Source: Meandrina meandrites (lineage: Eukaryota > Cnidaria > Anthozoa > Scleractinia > Meandrinidae). From it: a stretch of 64,000 bases of DNA. This document shows positions 44,101 through 53,800 of the stretch, piece after piece; within the stretch, counting starts at the first letter, position 1; each line of letters begins with the position of its first letter. The stretch is from positions 8,482,001-8,546,000 of the forward strand of contig OY855912.1 of assembly GCA_963693305.1 (NCBI GenBank). Reading direction: 5' to 3'. A program made the translations under genes and the position numbers. Under the pieces are notes generated by a model. That model was not told the origin of the DNA. It was given only the letters and a program-made list of their open reading frames with translations, and ran no database searches.

Positions 44101-47100
44101 TAAATCTGATTGGCTTAAAGATACAGAACGAGAACTCTTTGCATGTTCATGCTAATGCTCAGAAATTGGGAACGGTCAGAGTTCTCGAACCCTGATGGAG
44201 ACCAGAAGGATCGCGGGCTCTGGGGACGAGAATGATCAATTCAAATACAGTAGCTCTGTTGACACAAAGAAAAAAAGAACGACTTGGAGCAAATCTAACA
44301 CTTCTCGGTACCAAGACAAGTGAAAGTCTTGACACGAAATCCTGAGACTTCTGCTTTCGTGGCTAGAATTTTCTTTTTACGGTTAACATTTTTTCGGCCA
44401 ACGACTGTTACGCCTAAGGCCTACGGCTAACCTCATTAAGACCCACTACTTGAAGTTTCGTTTTGATATGATACTTTCAGGATTTTTTTTCGACATTTAT
44501 TGGGGGAAATTGTCAATAAACTTTTTATTAACAATTAGTCAGGTACCTCAGACGTTTTAAGGATGAGCTGAGAGAGCTTTGAAAAAGTAGACAACTTGCC
44601 TGCTTTTAATTGAATTAGGGTGAAACCAACAACCTTTCAAACAAAACAAACACTGTGTTACCGGCCGCAGCGTGGGAAATGAAAATAATCACTCAAAGCA
44701 AAACTGAAACGCTTTTACATAGTCTGAAAGGCATCTTTTCTCAGGTAAGGAACATTTCTTTGCCTTGTAAAATAATTTTTAAGAAAAAAGGTTTTCGGGA
44801 ATTACAGAGATAAATATAGCAAAAATGTCGCTTTCGGAGCTAATTTGCATATTGGTATTTACGGCTGTTTCTTTTGAAAATCCTGCAACAACGGTAGATT
44901 TTTTCCTCAAACGACGGCTAAATCGACAAATATTATTTATTTGCATACCACAGTGTGGTGTTTAGTGGTAATGATCGTATCTATAGGCGTTCCCTGTAAA
45001 GAAATCGGACCGTCGTTATCTTTGGTTTTAATCAAAATGGCAAAAATTTGGGAAAATCTTGCTGCTCTGTACGGCGCAAAGTGCAGAGTGCCCACAAATT
45101 TTATTCGATAGGTTTCTAGACTGGTATTAGTACTTTCGAGATACAATAGACTTGACTTCTGATCAGGTCCCACATTCGAGAAAATCGCTTTCAACTACAG
45201 GTATGTTACGTGTCATGCATTCCTGAGTCCGTTAGGAAGTGTTTTTGAAAATTCATAACTCAGTCAAAATTTGAAAGAATACAATTGTTTAACCGTTAAA
45301 GTATAGAAGAAACATAAAACCTTGATATATAAAATATTCAGCTTGTTTGGTTAAGGAAATACGCTTTGGCAGCGACCAACATTTAATGCTAAATTATGGA
45401 GTCTTCAAATGCAAATTGGGTGGTTTTGAGGTTGCAGTGAAAACCGCCTCGCAAAAAATAAAAATAAAAGATTTGATCCAAATAAATGTGATATTTGTTC
45501 ATGGGTATAATGGTCGACTTTCACTGAAAATATTAGAGAAATCGATGAAGGTCCAAAATTTGCCTTATCCGCTGTTACGCGGACAGCCTCTTAATACTGG
45601 GATAAATGCAAATGCATTCTGTCCGGCTTCTATCGCTGTGCTTTCTTGGCAGTAATAAAGTTAATTTCTTAGTACTCCCGATCTAAGAATCAGATGAAGA
45701 GAAAGAAATTGTCAGTTTCAATAGAACTGAGGTGACTATGGTGCCCAAATCATAACAATTTTGTTTTAGAAAGCCTCAGAAGACTCAAATGCCAAGATAT
45801 GAAAGGGAATTGAAGAGAGCTTGTGATTTGATGTCACAAGCTTACTCTCCCCAGATCTCCGTTAGCGCAGGACTCATGAACCACACAAGACTGGACTTAA
45901 GGTGGCTGGCTACCGTTTCCAACACTTTCCAAGACTTAGATTTCGATCTGTCATTATAACCAATCTTTATCAGTTGATGCTACAATCATGGTGTCAAACA
46001 AATGCCCAATGATTGGTGAATACGTTGTTGTCTTTTGCATTACACAATATGTTACCATAGCAACACTACAACCTGTTAAAAACACCCTTAACTTCAGCTT
46101 TAAGTGCTTCTAACTCAAAAACGAGCCCGGTGACCCCAATTTTTTATTATGAAATTTTGATCAGCAAGACAAGATGCAACTTTTGGCAAAGTTTTTAAAA
46201 AATCTGCACATGGGGTTCAGAGCTATCTTAAATTTTCGTAAATTTAAGGTGGCTCTGAACGCCATGTGCAGATTTTTTTAAAACTTTGCAGAAAGTTGCA
46301 TCTTATACTGTTGATTACATTTCGATAATAAAAAATGGGGGTCACCGGACTTGTTTTCGAGTTAAAAGCACTTAAAGCTAAAATTAAGGGTGTTTTTAAC
46401 AGGTTATACTGTTGCTATGGTAACTTGCAATGTCCAAAAAATAGCCATAACTTGTTTACCGGCCATTGGGCATCTGTTTGATACCATAATTGTTGGGTCA
46501 ACTGAAAAAGACTTTTGGCATTGATCCGTCAAAATTGAGGTGTTGAAAAATGCAGGAAACTGTTCTGAGCCACCTTAAACAGGGCATAGAAAATGGAGAA
46601 GTTAACCAAATCCAAAAATTTTTGCGCCAAAAAGCTCAACTAAGTACTATAATTTTTTTAGCGAAAAAAATTTGGAGGTTAGATGCACTTAAAACAATAT
46701 TACTGTCACACAGCCAATTAGCCAAGGATTCTGCCTTTATTCAATGCAAAATAATTTTCAGTTCTGTTGACATTATTTACATTTCATCTGCGTCAGATTA
46801 ATGCAAATTTATCAGCATTTAGACACAGATGTTGCACAATTTTTTTGGCATACACATAGTCAAGATTTACTTTTTACAAAATAGTAAATAACGCATAACT
46901 TTTTATTTAGCGAACAATGTGTGCAAGGTTCAGGCAACACAAAAGAGTGAAACAGTTTTACCTCTCAGTAAAATCAAATGGCTAGAATTCAAATCAGCTT
47001 GATATAGTTAATACAATTGATTTTTCTTTCTGTAAAGCTTAAAATGAGACAGGAGACTTTCCAAGGCCCAAAAATTGGATTTGGCCAAAAGAATGTTATT

Positions 47101-50100
47101 ATTTGTTGACCCTATCCCAATGGAAAAGTTTTTGTCACAGGTGATCGCGTTACCAGCCCCATAAATGGCCCCAAATTTGAATAACAATACTTTGTACATC
47201 GCATTATATGCATGTATTTATATAAGCGTCATTTAAGAGAGAAATGAATTATTTTTCGTGTTTTATTCGAGCGCTTTGAGGTTATTTTTGGAATCGATAA
47301 AACTGTTGTAAGATATACCTGAGTGTGTGATGCACTGGCAGCCGTTTGAGTTGCACGTCTGGCCCGTGCAGTATAAAAAAATTCCAGTTGGCCGAAATAT
47401 CCAAAAAGGAAAAAGCTTTAAATGGATGATTGGTGTGAGCTTCGGATCTCATTTTTCTGAGCTTTTTATTTTGGGTTGAAGTTTCAAAAGTGTTGGCTTG
47501 TATGTTTGATTTTAGCTTTTTGTGATATTATTTTTATTTTTTGGCCAACTGGGATGCATCACACAGGTCAATCTTGATCTTCTGATTTTAGGCAATTCAG
47601 CCTACCAGCAGTCATTCGCTTTACCATCATATTTCTCAGTCATTGTTAAGACCTGTTTTTGATGCCTTTATTTAAAGCATCCAGGCACTTTGGTTTTGAG
47701 ACACCACAGCTTCAAAGTAACACTGTTGAGCAAGAGCCTTTTGTTGAAGGAGCCACTAACACAAGACAGAAACGTAAAGTGTCGTGTTCAAGTAGTGTGA
47801 ACCAAGGCAGTGTAAAGAAGGCAAAAGGTGAATCAACTCAGTTGCCATCAGAACCAGTTCCTGATTCAGGTAAATTTGACTTCTACTTGGCTTAGTGTTA
47901 AACAGTAAATAATAGAAAAATTACTGGACGATTGACGTCACGCAACAACGGCTTTGTACAGAGCTCAGCCGAAGGCGCGAAAATGGTCGCTAAATTTCAA
48001 CATTGCGACGAAAAAATGTCCAAAATATTAGATGGTTAAGATAGAAAAAACACCAAAAAGCTTCGAAGGGAAGTCAATTGATTTTTAAAGTTTATCTTCA
48101 GGAGAGAAATATCCAAAAACCAACAACAGTGGAGAAATTGGCCACTGTTTTGCGAAAATTCTACGCCAAGGTTAGAGCCATTTAAATACATTTTGTGTTT
48201 TCAGAGCTCTGGAAATATTTTGAATGAATAATAAAACAATTATTGAATTCATGTATTTTTATAACCTGTATGAGCAGTTCACTGTCGCGCAATAAAAAAA
48301 TAAAATAAAAACCATTCAACGACAGAAGCTATGAATTTCAGCAGAAGCATATCACCTTGTTCTATTTTTATTGAAGATAAATAGATAAACAATTTGTCAG
48401 GTCTGTGCGGTGCACCGTTTGCGAGTTATTTGCCGAAACTTTCCACGCAAATTTATAAAGCTCAGTATGGAGACGCCATATTTGTGTCCTTCCGAGGGAC
48501 ACAAATATGGCCACCGTGATGTCAGAGAAACCATCTGGAACTTAATTATGCTATTAATAGCGACTACTTTTGGCTCATGATCTATTATACTTTTACATAA
48601 ACAGCAGTTAGTACATTGGGAATGTTCAATCTGCAAAAATGGAAAGGAAAGGCCTTTTTTGAATCAAACAACTATGTCACAGCACTCAGCTTGATATCAC
48701 ACATGGTGGAGAAATCAAATAGTCAAAATGTTCTGTTTTAAAAATGAAGGGCACAACCAAGCTGGAAATTTGCAAAAATATATATTTTTAGTTCATCTTA
48801 CACCTTGTGGCATCGAAAGTTTAGCAGGCCTATTGAATTTTGATTTCAAACTTTTATGACGTAACAGGAAAACCAAGAATAGGAATCAAGTTAAAGTCGG
48901 AAAAGTGTGTGTTTATGAAGCCCTCCGTTGAATACTTTGCTTTTATTGTGTATCGTGATGGTATTCACCCATCTCCTCGTAAGGCTCAAGCTATTCAAGC
49001 TAATCCCTTTCTGGGATTAGTTCATTATTCTCGCAGATTTATTCCGGACATGGCTACCCTGTCTCACCCGCTGAATCGTCTACTCATTCCCCGGGAATGG
49101 ACTAAACAATGTCAAGAAGCATTTCTGAAACTGGAAAGCATTTTGAAATCTGCACCTTTCCTAACACATTACGATCTATAGAGGCCGGTGCGACTGGCGG
49201 TTGATGCATCGTTGTTTGGTTTGAGAGCGGTGTTATCACATATATCTGAGGACGGAGAAGAGAAGCGAAAATGAGCCTTTGCCTCCCGTACTCTTTCCTC
49301 AAGTAAGCAGAACTACTCCATGATTGAAAAAGAAGCGTTAGCCATCATCTTTGGTGTAAAGAAATTTCATTAGTACCTGTTTGGTAGACGGTTTACCTTG
49401 TTGACCAACCACAGGCCTTTAACCTATATCTACTTGGTCTGAAACGGGTAATCCCAGTACGCGCTTTGTCTCGACTACAGCAATACATACGATATTGAGT
49501 AGCATCCAAGGACCATGGAAATGCAGACGCATTGCCCCTCCTGCTAAGTAAAACTACAAAAGAAGCTGATTACTGGTCGATAGAAGGTGATCAAGTCAAC
49601 AGAGTCCAAATTGAACGTGCACCCATTAATTACAGCAATCAGAATTAGCGAGGCCACAAGAGGAGATCCTTTCCTTTCACTTGTCTTACATTATGTCCTG
49701 CATGGCTGGCCAGCAGAAGAGAATACACCGGAGGAGTTCAGATTTTATCGCGCCAAACGTGAAGAGCTTACAGTTGAGGATGTTTTTTTATTGCGTGGTA
49801 CAAGAGAAGTGATACCCTCCAGATATCGACAAGAAGTGCTAACTGAATTACATCTAAACCACCCAGGAATGCCCCGAATGAAGTCTTTGGCACGACTGCA
49901 TGTTTGGTGGCCAAACCTGGACAGTGACATTGAACAGACTGCGTGACATTGCGCTGATTGCACCTTTAAAAGTAAGCAACCCTTGGATCTGGCCAACTCG
50001 CCCCTGGCAGCGTTTACATGTAAATTTTGCTGGTCCCTTCCATGGAGGAATGTTCCTTATTGTTGTTGATGCCAAGTCTAAGTGGATAGAAGTTGTTCCA

Positions 50101-53100
50101 ATGTCATCCACCAGTGCCAGTGCCACAATTAAAGCTCTACTTGGCTTGTTTCCAACACATGGTTTGCTGGAAGAGATAGACGCAGACAATGGTCTGCAAT
50201 TCATCGCCAGAGAAATAAAAGATTTGTTAACAGCTAATGGTGTTCGCCTGTGTTTGTCTTCACCTTAAAGTCTTCAAATAAATCAACAAAGTGCAACTTA
50301 TTTTGTTCAGTTTACCAGAGGAAATTTAAACCCAACTTTGTTTACTTATTGTTTTAAATACTTGTAAGATGTTTCCATAGAGTTGTGATGATATAACAAA
50401 CTTAAAATAAATTTAGTGCAGATCTGAAGCCACAAAGCTTGGTGCATTCAATTAGTTTTACATGATTTCCCGTTTATTGAACGAGCTGTAAATACTTTGA
50501 GTCATTTTTTCCAGTGAAGCACAAATTGTAGAAAACTTACAACAATAGTTTTTAAGGTTACAAAAACACCAAAAAATTAATGTACAGTAAACTGACAATA
50601 AACAAGGATGGTTAACACTGAGGACGATTAAGATGGATTACGTGTGGAAAACTTGAAAATATTGGTGGCAATTTTTTTAAGTTTAGTACACCGTACGTGA
50701 CATACCTTATTGTTACTTGTATTTTTGCAACTGCAAAAATCAGGTTCCTGCAAAAAAGGTTTCTGCATAAATTAATGACACAAAATAATACCCTGCTATA
50801 AGAATTTAACTACACACCAGTTTAAATAATTAGGTCATATATATTTGCGCTTTCGTTCTCCTAATCTTTCAACAGAGAGAAGACATATCGCAACTATAAT
50901 GCTGACCTTTGTATTATAAAGTTGTCCATTGATGCAGATGAACATACCAGTCTGCCTATATATCAATGCTTTGTTAACATTCTGTTCAAATTCGTTGAAA
51001 ATTGTGGCTTTAAAATCCCTTTATAACCGTTTTGGAGGCTACTCGTTTAATACGGATCGGTCTTTTGGTAAACTTAGTTGCTGTCAACACGACTTTTCTG
51101 CCAAATTGCAAACTTTAAGTATATTAGTCTTGAGAAATTTTTGCCACTTCATTTTCATATTAAGTTTCCACGCAAATAAGTAACAATTATGAGGTAGTCG
51201 TTTAATATTTTGGGTGTTGATAACTGAGAAATGCTTAATGGAGCTAAAGAAAACACCATTTAGCACCCCATGCCAGTATTTAAGTTAGTTTCATGTAACA
51301 TTAATCTGGGTTCTCAGACTCTACTCATTTCTTTTTGGTTTTGAATTACTAGGATGTGGTTTACTGCAGAGCCATTCACCACACTCTGTTTTCCCAGCCA
51401 TCAACCAGACCACTCTTGATGTAAATGCAGAAAAAGGTGAAACTCAGTCAACTAGAAACGAAGATTGGAAGTTACTGCACTCAGCTATAGCAGGTGGTAA
51501 TGTCACCATCATCGAGACAATGTTGTCACGTGGTCTTGATATCAATTCAAAGGATAGTGATGGTGACACTCCATTAATGATTGCTGCTTTCACTGGCAAG
51601 ATGGAGGCAGTAAACTATCTTTTAGACAAGGGAGCAGATCCGTCATTGAAGGGCCAGTATGGAAGGAATTCACTACACAACGCTTCACACGGTGGTAATG
51701 TCGCTATCATCGAGACAATACTGTCATGTGGTCTTGATATCAATTCAAAAGATAGTAATGGTGACACTCCATTAATGATTGCTGCTTTCACTGGCAAGAT
51801 GGAGGCCGTAAACTATCTTTTAGACAAGGGAGCAGATCCGTCATTGAAGGGCCAGTATGGAAGGAATTTACTACACAACGCTTCACACGGTGGTAATGTC
51901 GCTATCATCGAGACAATGCTGTCACGTGGTCTTGATATCAATTCAAAAGATAGTGATGGTGACACTCCATTACTGATTGCTGCTGCTTTGAATGGCAGGG
52001 TGGAGGCAGTAAACTATCTTTTAGACAAGGGAGCAGATCCGTCATTGAAAGGCAAGTGTGGAAGGAATTTACTACACAGCGCTTCAGAGGGTGGTAATGT
52101 GGCCATCATCGAGACAATGCTGTCACGTGGTCTTGATATCAATTCAAAAGATAGTAATGGTAACACTCCATTAATGATTGCTGCTTTCACTGGCAAGATG
52201 GAGGCCGTAAACTATCTTTTAGACAACAGAGCAGATCCGTCTTTGACAGGCAACTTTGGAAGGAATTTACTACACAGCGCTTCAGAGGGCGGTAATGTCG
52301 CCATCATCGAGACAATGCTGTCACGTGGTCTTGATATCAATTCAAAAGATAGTAATGGTAACACTCCATTAATGATTGCTGCTTTCACTGGCAAGATGGA
52401 GGCCGTAAACTATCTTTTAGACAACAGAGCAGATCCGTCTTTGACAGGCAACTTTGGAAGGAATTTACTACACAGCGCTTCAGAGGGTGGTAATGTGGCC
52501 ATCATCGAGACAATGCTGTCACGTGGTCTTGATATCAATTCAAAAGATAGAAATGGTAACACTCCATTAATGATTGCTGCTTGGAATGGCAATATGGAGG
52601 CAGTAAACTATCTTTTAGACAACGGAGCAGATCCGTCTTTGAAAGGCAAGTATGGAAGGAATTCACTACACAACGCTTCACAGGGTGGTAATGTCGCCAT
52701 CATTGAGACAATGCTGTCACATGGTCTTGAGATCAATTCAAAAGATAGTAATGGTGACAATCCATTAATGATTGCTGCTTGGAATGGCAATATGGAGGCA
52801 GTAAACTATCTTTTAGACAACGGAGCAGATCCGTCTTTGAAAGGCAAGTATGGAAGGAATTCACTACACAACGCTTCACAGGGTGGTAATGTCGCTATCA
52901 TCGAGACAATGCTGTCACGTGGTCTTGATATCAATTCAAAAGACAGTAATGGTAACACTCCATTAATGATTGCTGCTGCTTTGAGTGGCAATATGGAGGC
53001 TGTAAACTATCTTTTAGACAAGGGAGCAGAACCGTCTTTGAAAGGCCGGTATGGAAGGAATTTACTACACAAAGCTTCATATGGTGGTAATGTCGCCATC

Positions 53101-53184
53101 AACAAGACGATGCTGTCACGTGGTCTTGATATAAATTCAAAAATAGATCAATTCAAAAGACTGCCACTGAATGAAGAACCGTAG
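30447..53184 (+). CDS. Inferred modular gene: GT4 - linker - TRADD-N - linker - ankyrin
   Basis: This entry states a hypothesis joining the five exons 30447-31593, 33990-34115, about 36543-37105, 47678-47869 and 51353-53184. All donors leave one base, and each acceptor that can be fixed resumes with two, so any combination stays in frame. The product would pair a putative enzymatic or sugar-binding GT4 head with a death-signalling adaptor and an ankyrin sensor, an architecture like invertebrate innate-immune receptors. The 10.6-kb intron between TRADD-N and the basic linker, and the stop 44 bp past the GT4 donor, leave open two or more separate genes. Confidence 0.4.
31638..33989. other. Intron with a foldback and short tandem repeat
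   Basis: A perfect foldback of 140 bp lies at 32744-32883 (ends AGGGACAAAAGTCGGACCGG). At 33012-33085, GGTGTTACAGGGTG-type units recur about four times. Nothing coding is recognised. Confidence 0.6.
33990..34115 (+). CDS. Linker exon (acidic, Pro/Glu-rich)
   Basis: Acceptor CTGATTGTAG, then 42 codons including KSAGWQPALDNNEYPLPEQQ and a Glu/Thr-rich end, then donor ACAG|GTAATA. Both edges are phase 1, so the exon can be inserted or skipped without changing frame. The sequence looks disordered and matches no domain I know. Coding status is inferred from the clean splice sites and phase agreement with the GT4 exon upstream. Confidence 0.55.
34116..36540. other. Intron with hairpin repeats and dispersed repeat copy 2
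   Basis: 35082-35242 is a strong hairpin (GTAATCGCA ends, inner GCAATTAAGGATTAATTTCA), part of a repeat starting near 34255 with GAGGGCA motifs. 35510-36345 is copy 2 of the dispersed repeat at 15945-16510. No gene recognised. Confidence 0.55.
36543..37105 (+). CDS. TRADD-N-like domain exon
   Basis: The frame is open from about 36520 to the donor AGAG|GTTAGT at 37105 (phase 1). A low-complexity leader is followed by a folded region of about 110 residues: EEELFRLIVSNYL, FKAYLKEMKVLLKDVN, IGSLVVTVTCDSLKILEEL, WEDYSSGRLGKVVQRC and LKLKTTILEEEYKAYKI. This pattern (amphipathic helix, beta-hairpin, LWEDY.SG, LKTTI.EEEY) is that of the TRADD-like N-terminal domain found in many cnidarian receptor-like proteins, an adaptor for signalling-complex assembly. 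The start is uncertain: phase-1 acceptors exist at AATCAACAG (36542), CCTGCAG and CTACTTCAG. The ATG at 36520 could also be a true start. Confidence 0.7.
37106..39112. other. Intron without recognised feature
   Basis: Two kilobases of AT-rich DNA before the Mutator-like element. Nothing coding or repetitive that I can name. Confidence 0.4.
39113..39922. mobile_element. Mutator-like element with captured helicase fragment
   Basis: Perfect 28-bp inverted termini starting TAGCCTGCGAGCAGGCTCAC are flanked by the 9-bp duplication CATTGTACC (39104-39112 and 39923-39931). A 9-bp duplication fits Mutator-like elements. There is no transposase; the interior carries a RecQ-like helicase piece (next entry), as in gene-capturing 'Pack-MULE' elements. 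Confidence 0.75.
39376..39739 (+). pseudogene. RecQ-like DNA helicase N-terminal fragment
   Basis: From ATG 39376 the frame reads MDSGEFSSRISDVLTKF, then shifts by one base near 39427. It resumes with KKEQDTAVKNLLSN, a TGA at 39476-39478, and a Walker-A box SPTGYGKS where RecQ helicases have LPTGYGKS. It continues through ACILVICPLIS (motif Ia region) and GIKCMS to a stop at 39737-39739. Only the first part of the helicase core is present, with no introns visible. Two lesions and the transposon context mark it as a dead captured copy. Confidence 0.75.
39923..40447. other. Spacer between two inverted-repeat elements
   Basis: Nothing recognised beyond the 9-bp target duplication at its left edge. 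Confidence 0.4.
40448..41309. mobile_element. 862-bp element, 60-bp termini, 6-bp duplication
   Basis: Inverted termini of about 60 bp start AGTAGTAATAGGAGCACCGA and are flanked by CATTTA on both sides (40442-40447 and 41310-41315). A 6-bp duplication with termini starting AG is the pattern known for Polinton/Maverick elements, but none of their genes is present. At 40497-40620 the unit TGTCTTCCT(C/G)CATACTAATAA repeats four to five times. Confidence 0.65.
43303..43649. repeat. Inner foldback at the centre of the palindrome
   Basis: ACAAAATCGCGCATTGAAGT at 43303 pairs with its inverse ending at 43649. The arms, about 150 bp, close around GTGCTATGAATTACAATGTG. It is separate from the arms of the surrounding element. 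Confidence 0.8.
43850..44030. mobile_element. MITE family A, copy 2
   Basis: TATAGGCCATCTCCGAGTTG at the left, CAAAACGAGTCTTCGTGCG and ATTTGCATGAAAATGGACGT inside, as in 17687-17874. The right end breaks off after AGTAACTCG, where the right arm of the big palindrome begins. Confidence 0.75.
45595..45896. other. Spacer between two TTAA elements
   Basis: Holds a possible acceptor (TTTTGTTTTAG, about 45770) followed by SLRRLKCQDMKGN and a stop. It could be a short alternative last exon in phase 1, but the support is weak. Confidence 0.25.
45897..46578. mobile_element. TTAA-flanked foldback, GGTGGCT family
   Basis: TTAAGGTGGCTGG begins at 45897 and GAGCCACCTTAA ends at 46578. Subterminal GTTACCATAGCAAC and the inner CATGTGCAGATTTTTT arms are mirrored about 46235. 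It shares AATAAAAAATGGGGGTCAC with the element at 4179-4404. Confidence 0.8.
46579..47677. other. Intron without recognised gene
   Basis: AT-rich; no domain or repeat identified. Confidence 0.4.
47678..47869 (+). CDS. Basic linker exon with NLS-like motif
   Basis: Acceptor TTTATTTAAAG and donor TCAG|GTAAAT enclose 64 codons, phase 1 at both edges. The donor and the ankyrin acceptor at 51352 fit exactly (one base plus two). The peptide holds a bipartite basic cluster, RQKRKVSCSSSVNQGSVKKA, resembling a nuclear localisation signal, in a Ser/Glu/Pro-rich context. No folded domain is apparent. The left boundary could also be a few codons further left (ATG 47662). Confidence 0.55.
47870..48881. 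other. Intron part before the Gypsy relic
   Basis: Contains a hairpin at about 48474-48517 (GCCATATTTGTGTCC / GGACACAAATATGGC). Otherwise unassigned. Confidence 0.45.
48882..50266 (+). mobile_element. Ty3/Gypsy pol relic (RT thumb, RNase H, integrase)
   Basis: In order: the end of the RT (KSEKCVF, then VEYFAFIVYRDGIHPSPRKA and RRFIPDMATLSHPLNRL, with a short deletion); RNase H in another frame (VDASLFG, QNYSMIEKEALAIIFGVKKF at about 49200-49375); an integrase zinc-binding domain with HLNHPGM and CADC split by a frameshift near 49940; and the integrase core HVNFAGPF to DNGLQF. The usual first catalytic Asp reads as Asn (HVNFAG). It ends abruptly at 50268. No LTRs or gag are seen. It lies within the intron before the ankyrin exon and is non-functional. 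Confidence 0.85.
50267..51352. other. Intron end before the ankyrin exon
   Basis: AT-rich with no recognised feature; it closes with the acceptor TTGAATTACTAG at 51341-51352. Confidence 0.45.
51353..53184 (+). CDS. Ankyrin-repeat exon, 17 repeats
   Basis: The frame is open from the acceptor at 51352 (phase 1) to the stop at 53182-53184. A leader of about 40 residues (GCGLLQSHSPHSVFPAINQ) is followed by one ankyrin repeat and then eight copies of a 198-bp, two-repeat unit. Each unit reads GDTPLMIAAFTGKMEAVNYLL (first repeat) and GRNLLHNASHGGNVAIIETM (second repeat). The TPLMIAA and LLH.AS helices are canonical. Units 3 and 8 carry one extra alanine codon. Units 4 and 5 are identical in protein and differ at two synonymous bases by eye. 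The array ends in a broken ninth unit (INSKIDQF) and a short tail. It should act as a protein-binding solenoid; partners are unknown. The ATG at 51520 is internal and is not the start. Confidence 0.88.
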
Positions 53185-53391
53185 TCCAGCCTTGTAACAG
53201 TTAGCTTTTACACAAAAGTAGTAAAACCGTACTTAGATTGTATTTGGCCAACTTGAACAGTAAATTTTTTCGTTTACTTTTTCACAAGTTGCAAGTGAGC
53301 GAAGATCATATTGCGTAATATTGCTCACGGCGAAAATATAAGAGTTTGTATGAGTGGAAATATTTCTTATATATTGTAGGAAACAGGAATA

Positions 53392-53793
53392 CAGTAGAAC
53401 CCCGGTAACTCGAACCTCTATAACTCGAACAACCCCGCTAACTCGAACTAAATTTCGTTTCACTTGATCAAAATTTGGGTCAAATTTACCCCGATAACTC
53501 GAATTCCGGTTCTTGCAACTCGCCGCGGTTGCCCATTGATTAGAGCAACGAACAGATCACGTATGTGACAGCCATTTTCCACTCTTATCACAAGAATGTA
53601 TGGTCGTGATAGAGTTTCTGACGAGATAAGTTCAATTTGCACTGTACTGGAGACTGCACTGCTGAAAAATCAGTAAATTATCAATTATTAACTTGGCAAA
53701 TTAAATATTCAATCGACCCCGATAACTCGAAACCTCGCTAACTCGAACTGTTTTTCGTTTCCCTTCAGAGTTCGAGTTACCGGGGTTCTACTG
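53392..53793. mobile_element. Tc1/mariner (pogo/Tigger-like) MITE
   Basis: A 24-bp perfect inverted terminus starting CAGTAGAACCCCGGTAACTC is flanked by TA on both sides. Subterminal repeats of TAACTCGAAC occur inside both ends. 402 bp, no transposase. Confidence 0.85.
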
Positions 53794-53800
53794 TACTTAG

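Larger units (their letters stand above)
41548..45594. mobile_element. Giant TTAA-flanked palindrome (about 4 kb)
   Basis: TTAAGAGGCTGTCCGCGTAA at 41548 is mirrored by its reverse complement ending in TTAA at 45594. Arms of roughly 1.7 kb (41548-43255) and 1.6 kb (44020-45594) are highly similar, near-identical in the outer part and more diverged inward. An 85-codon frame at 41948-42205 has an identical mirror at 45194-44937. These frames lack an ATG and known motifs, so I do not call them genes. The centre holds a second inverted repeat and a MITE-A copy. Confidence 0.8.

Noticed and set aside
41948..45194. Identical 85-codon frames on plus (41948-42205) and minus (45194-44937)
   Set aside because: They start with TTG, match no family I know, and mirror each other because they lie in palindrome arms.
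45760..45830. Short phase-1 exon ending in a stop (SLRRLKCQDMKGN)
   Set aside because: The acceptor is acceptable, but 14 codons give no domain evidence; noted only as a weak possibility.
51615..52991. Minus-strand open frames of about 60 codons repeating every 198 bp under the ankyrin exon
   Set aside because: They are shadows of the ankyrin repeat on the opposite strand; the plus frame has canonical ankyrin residues.
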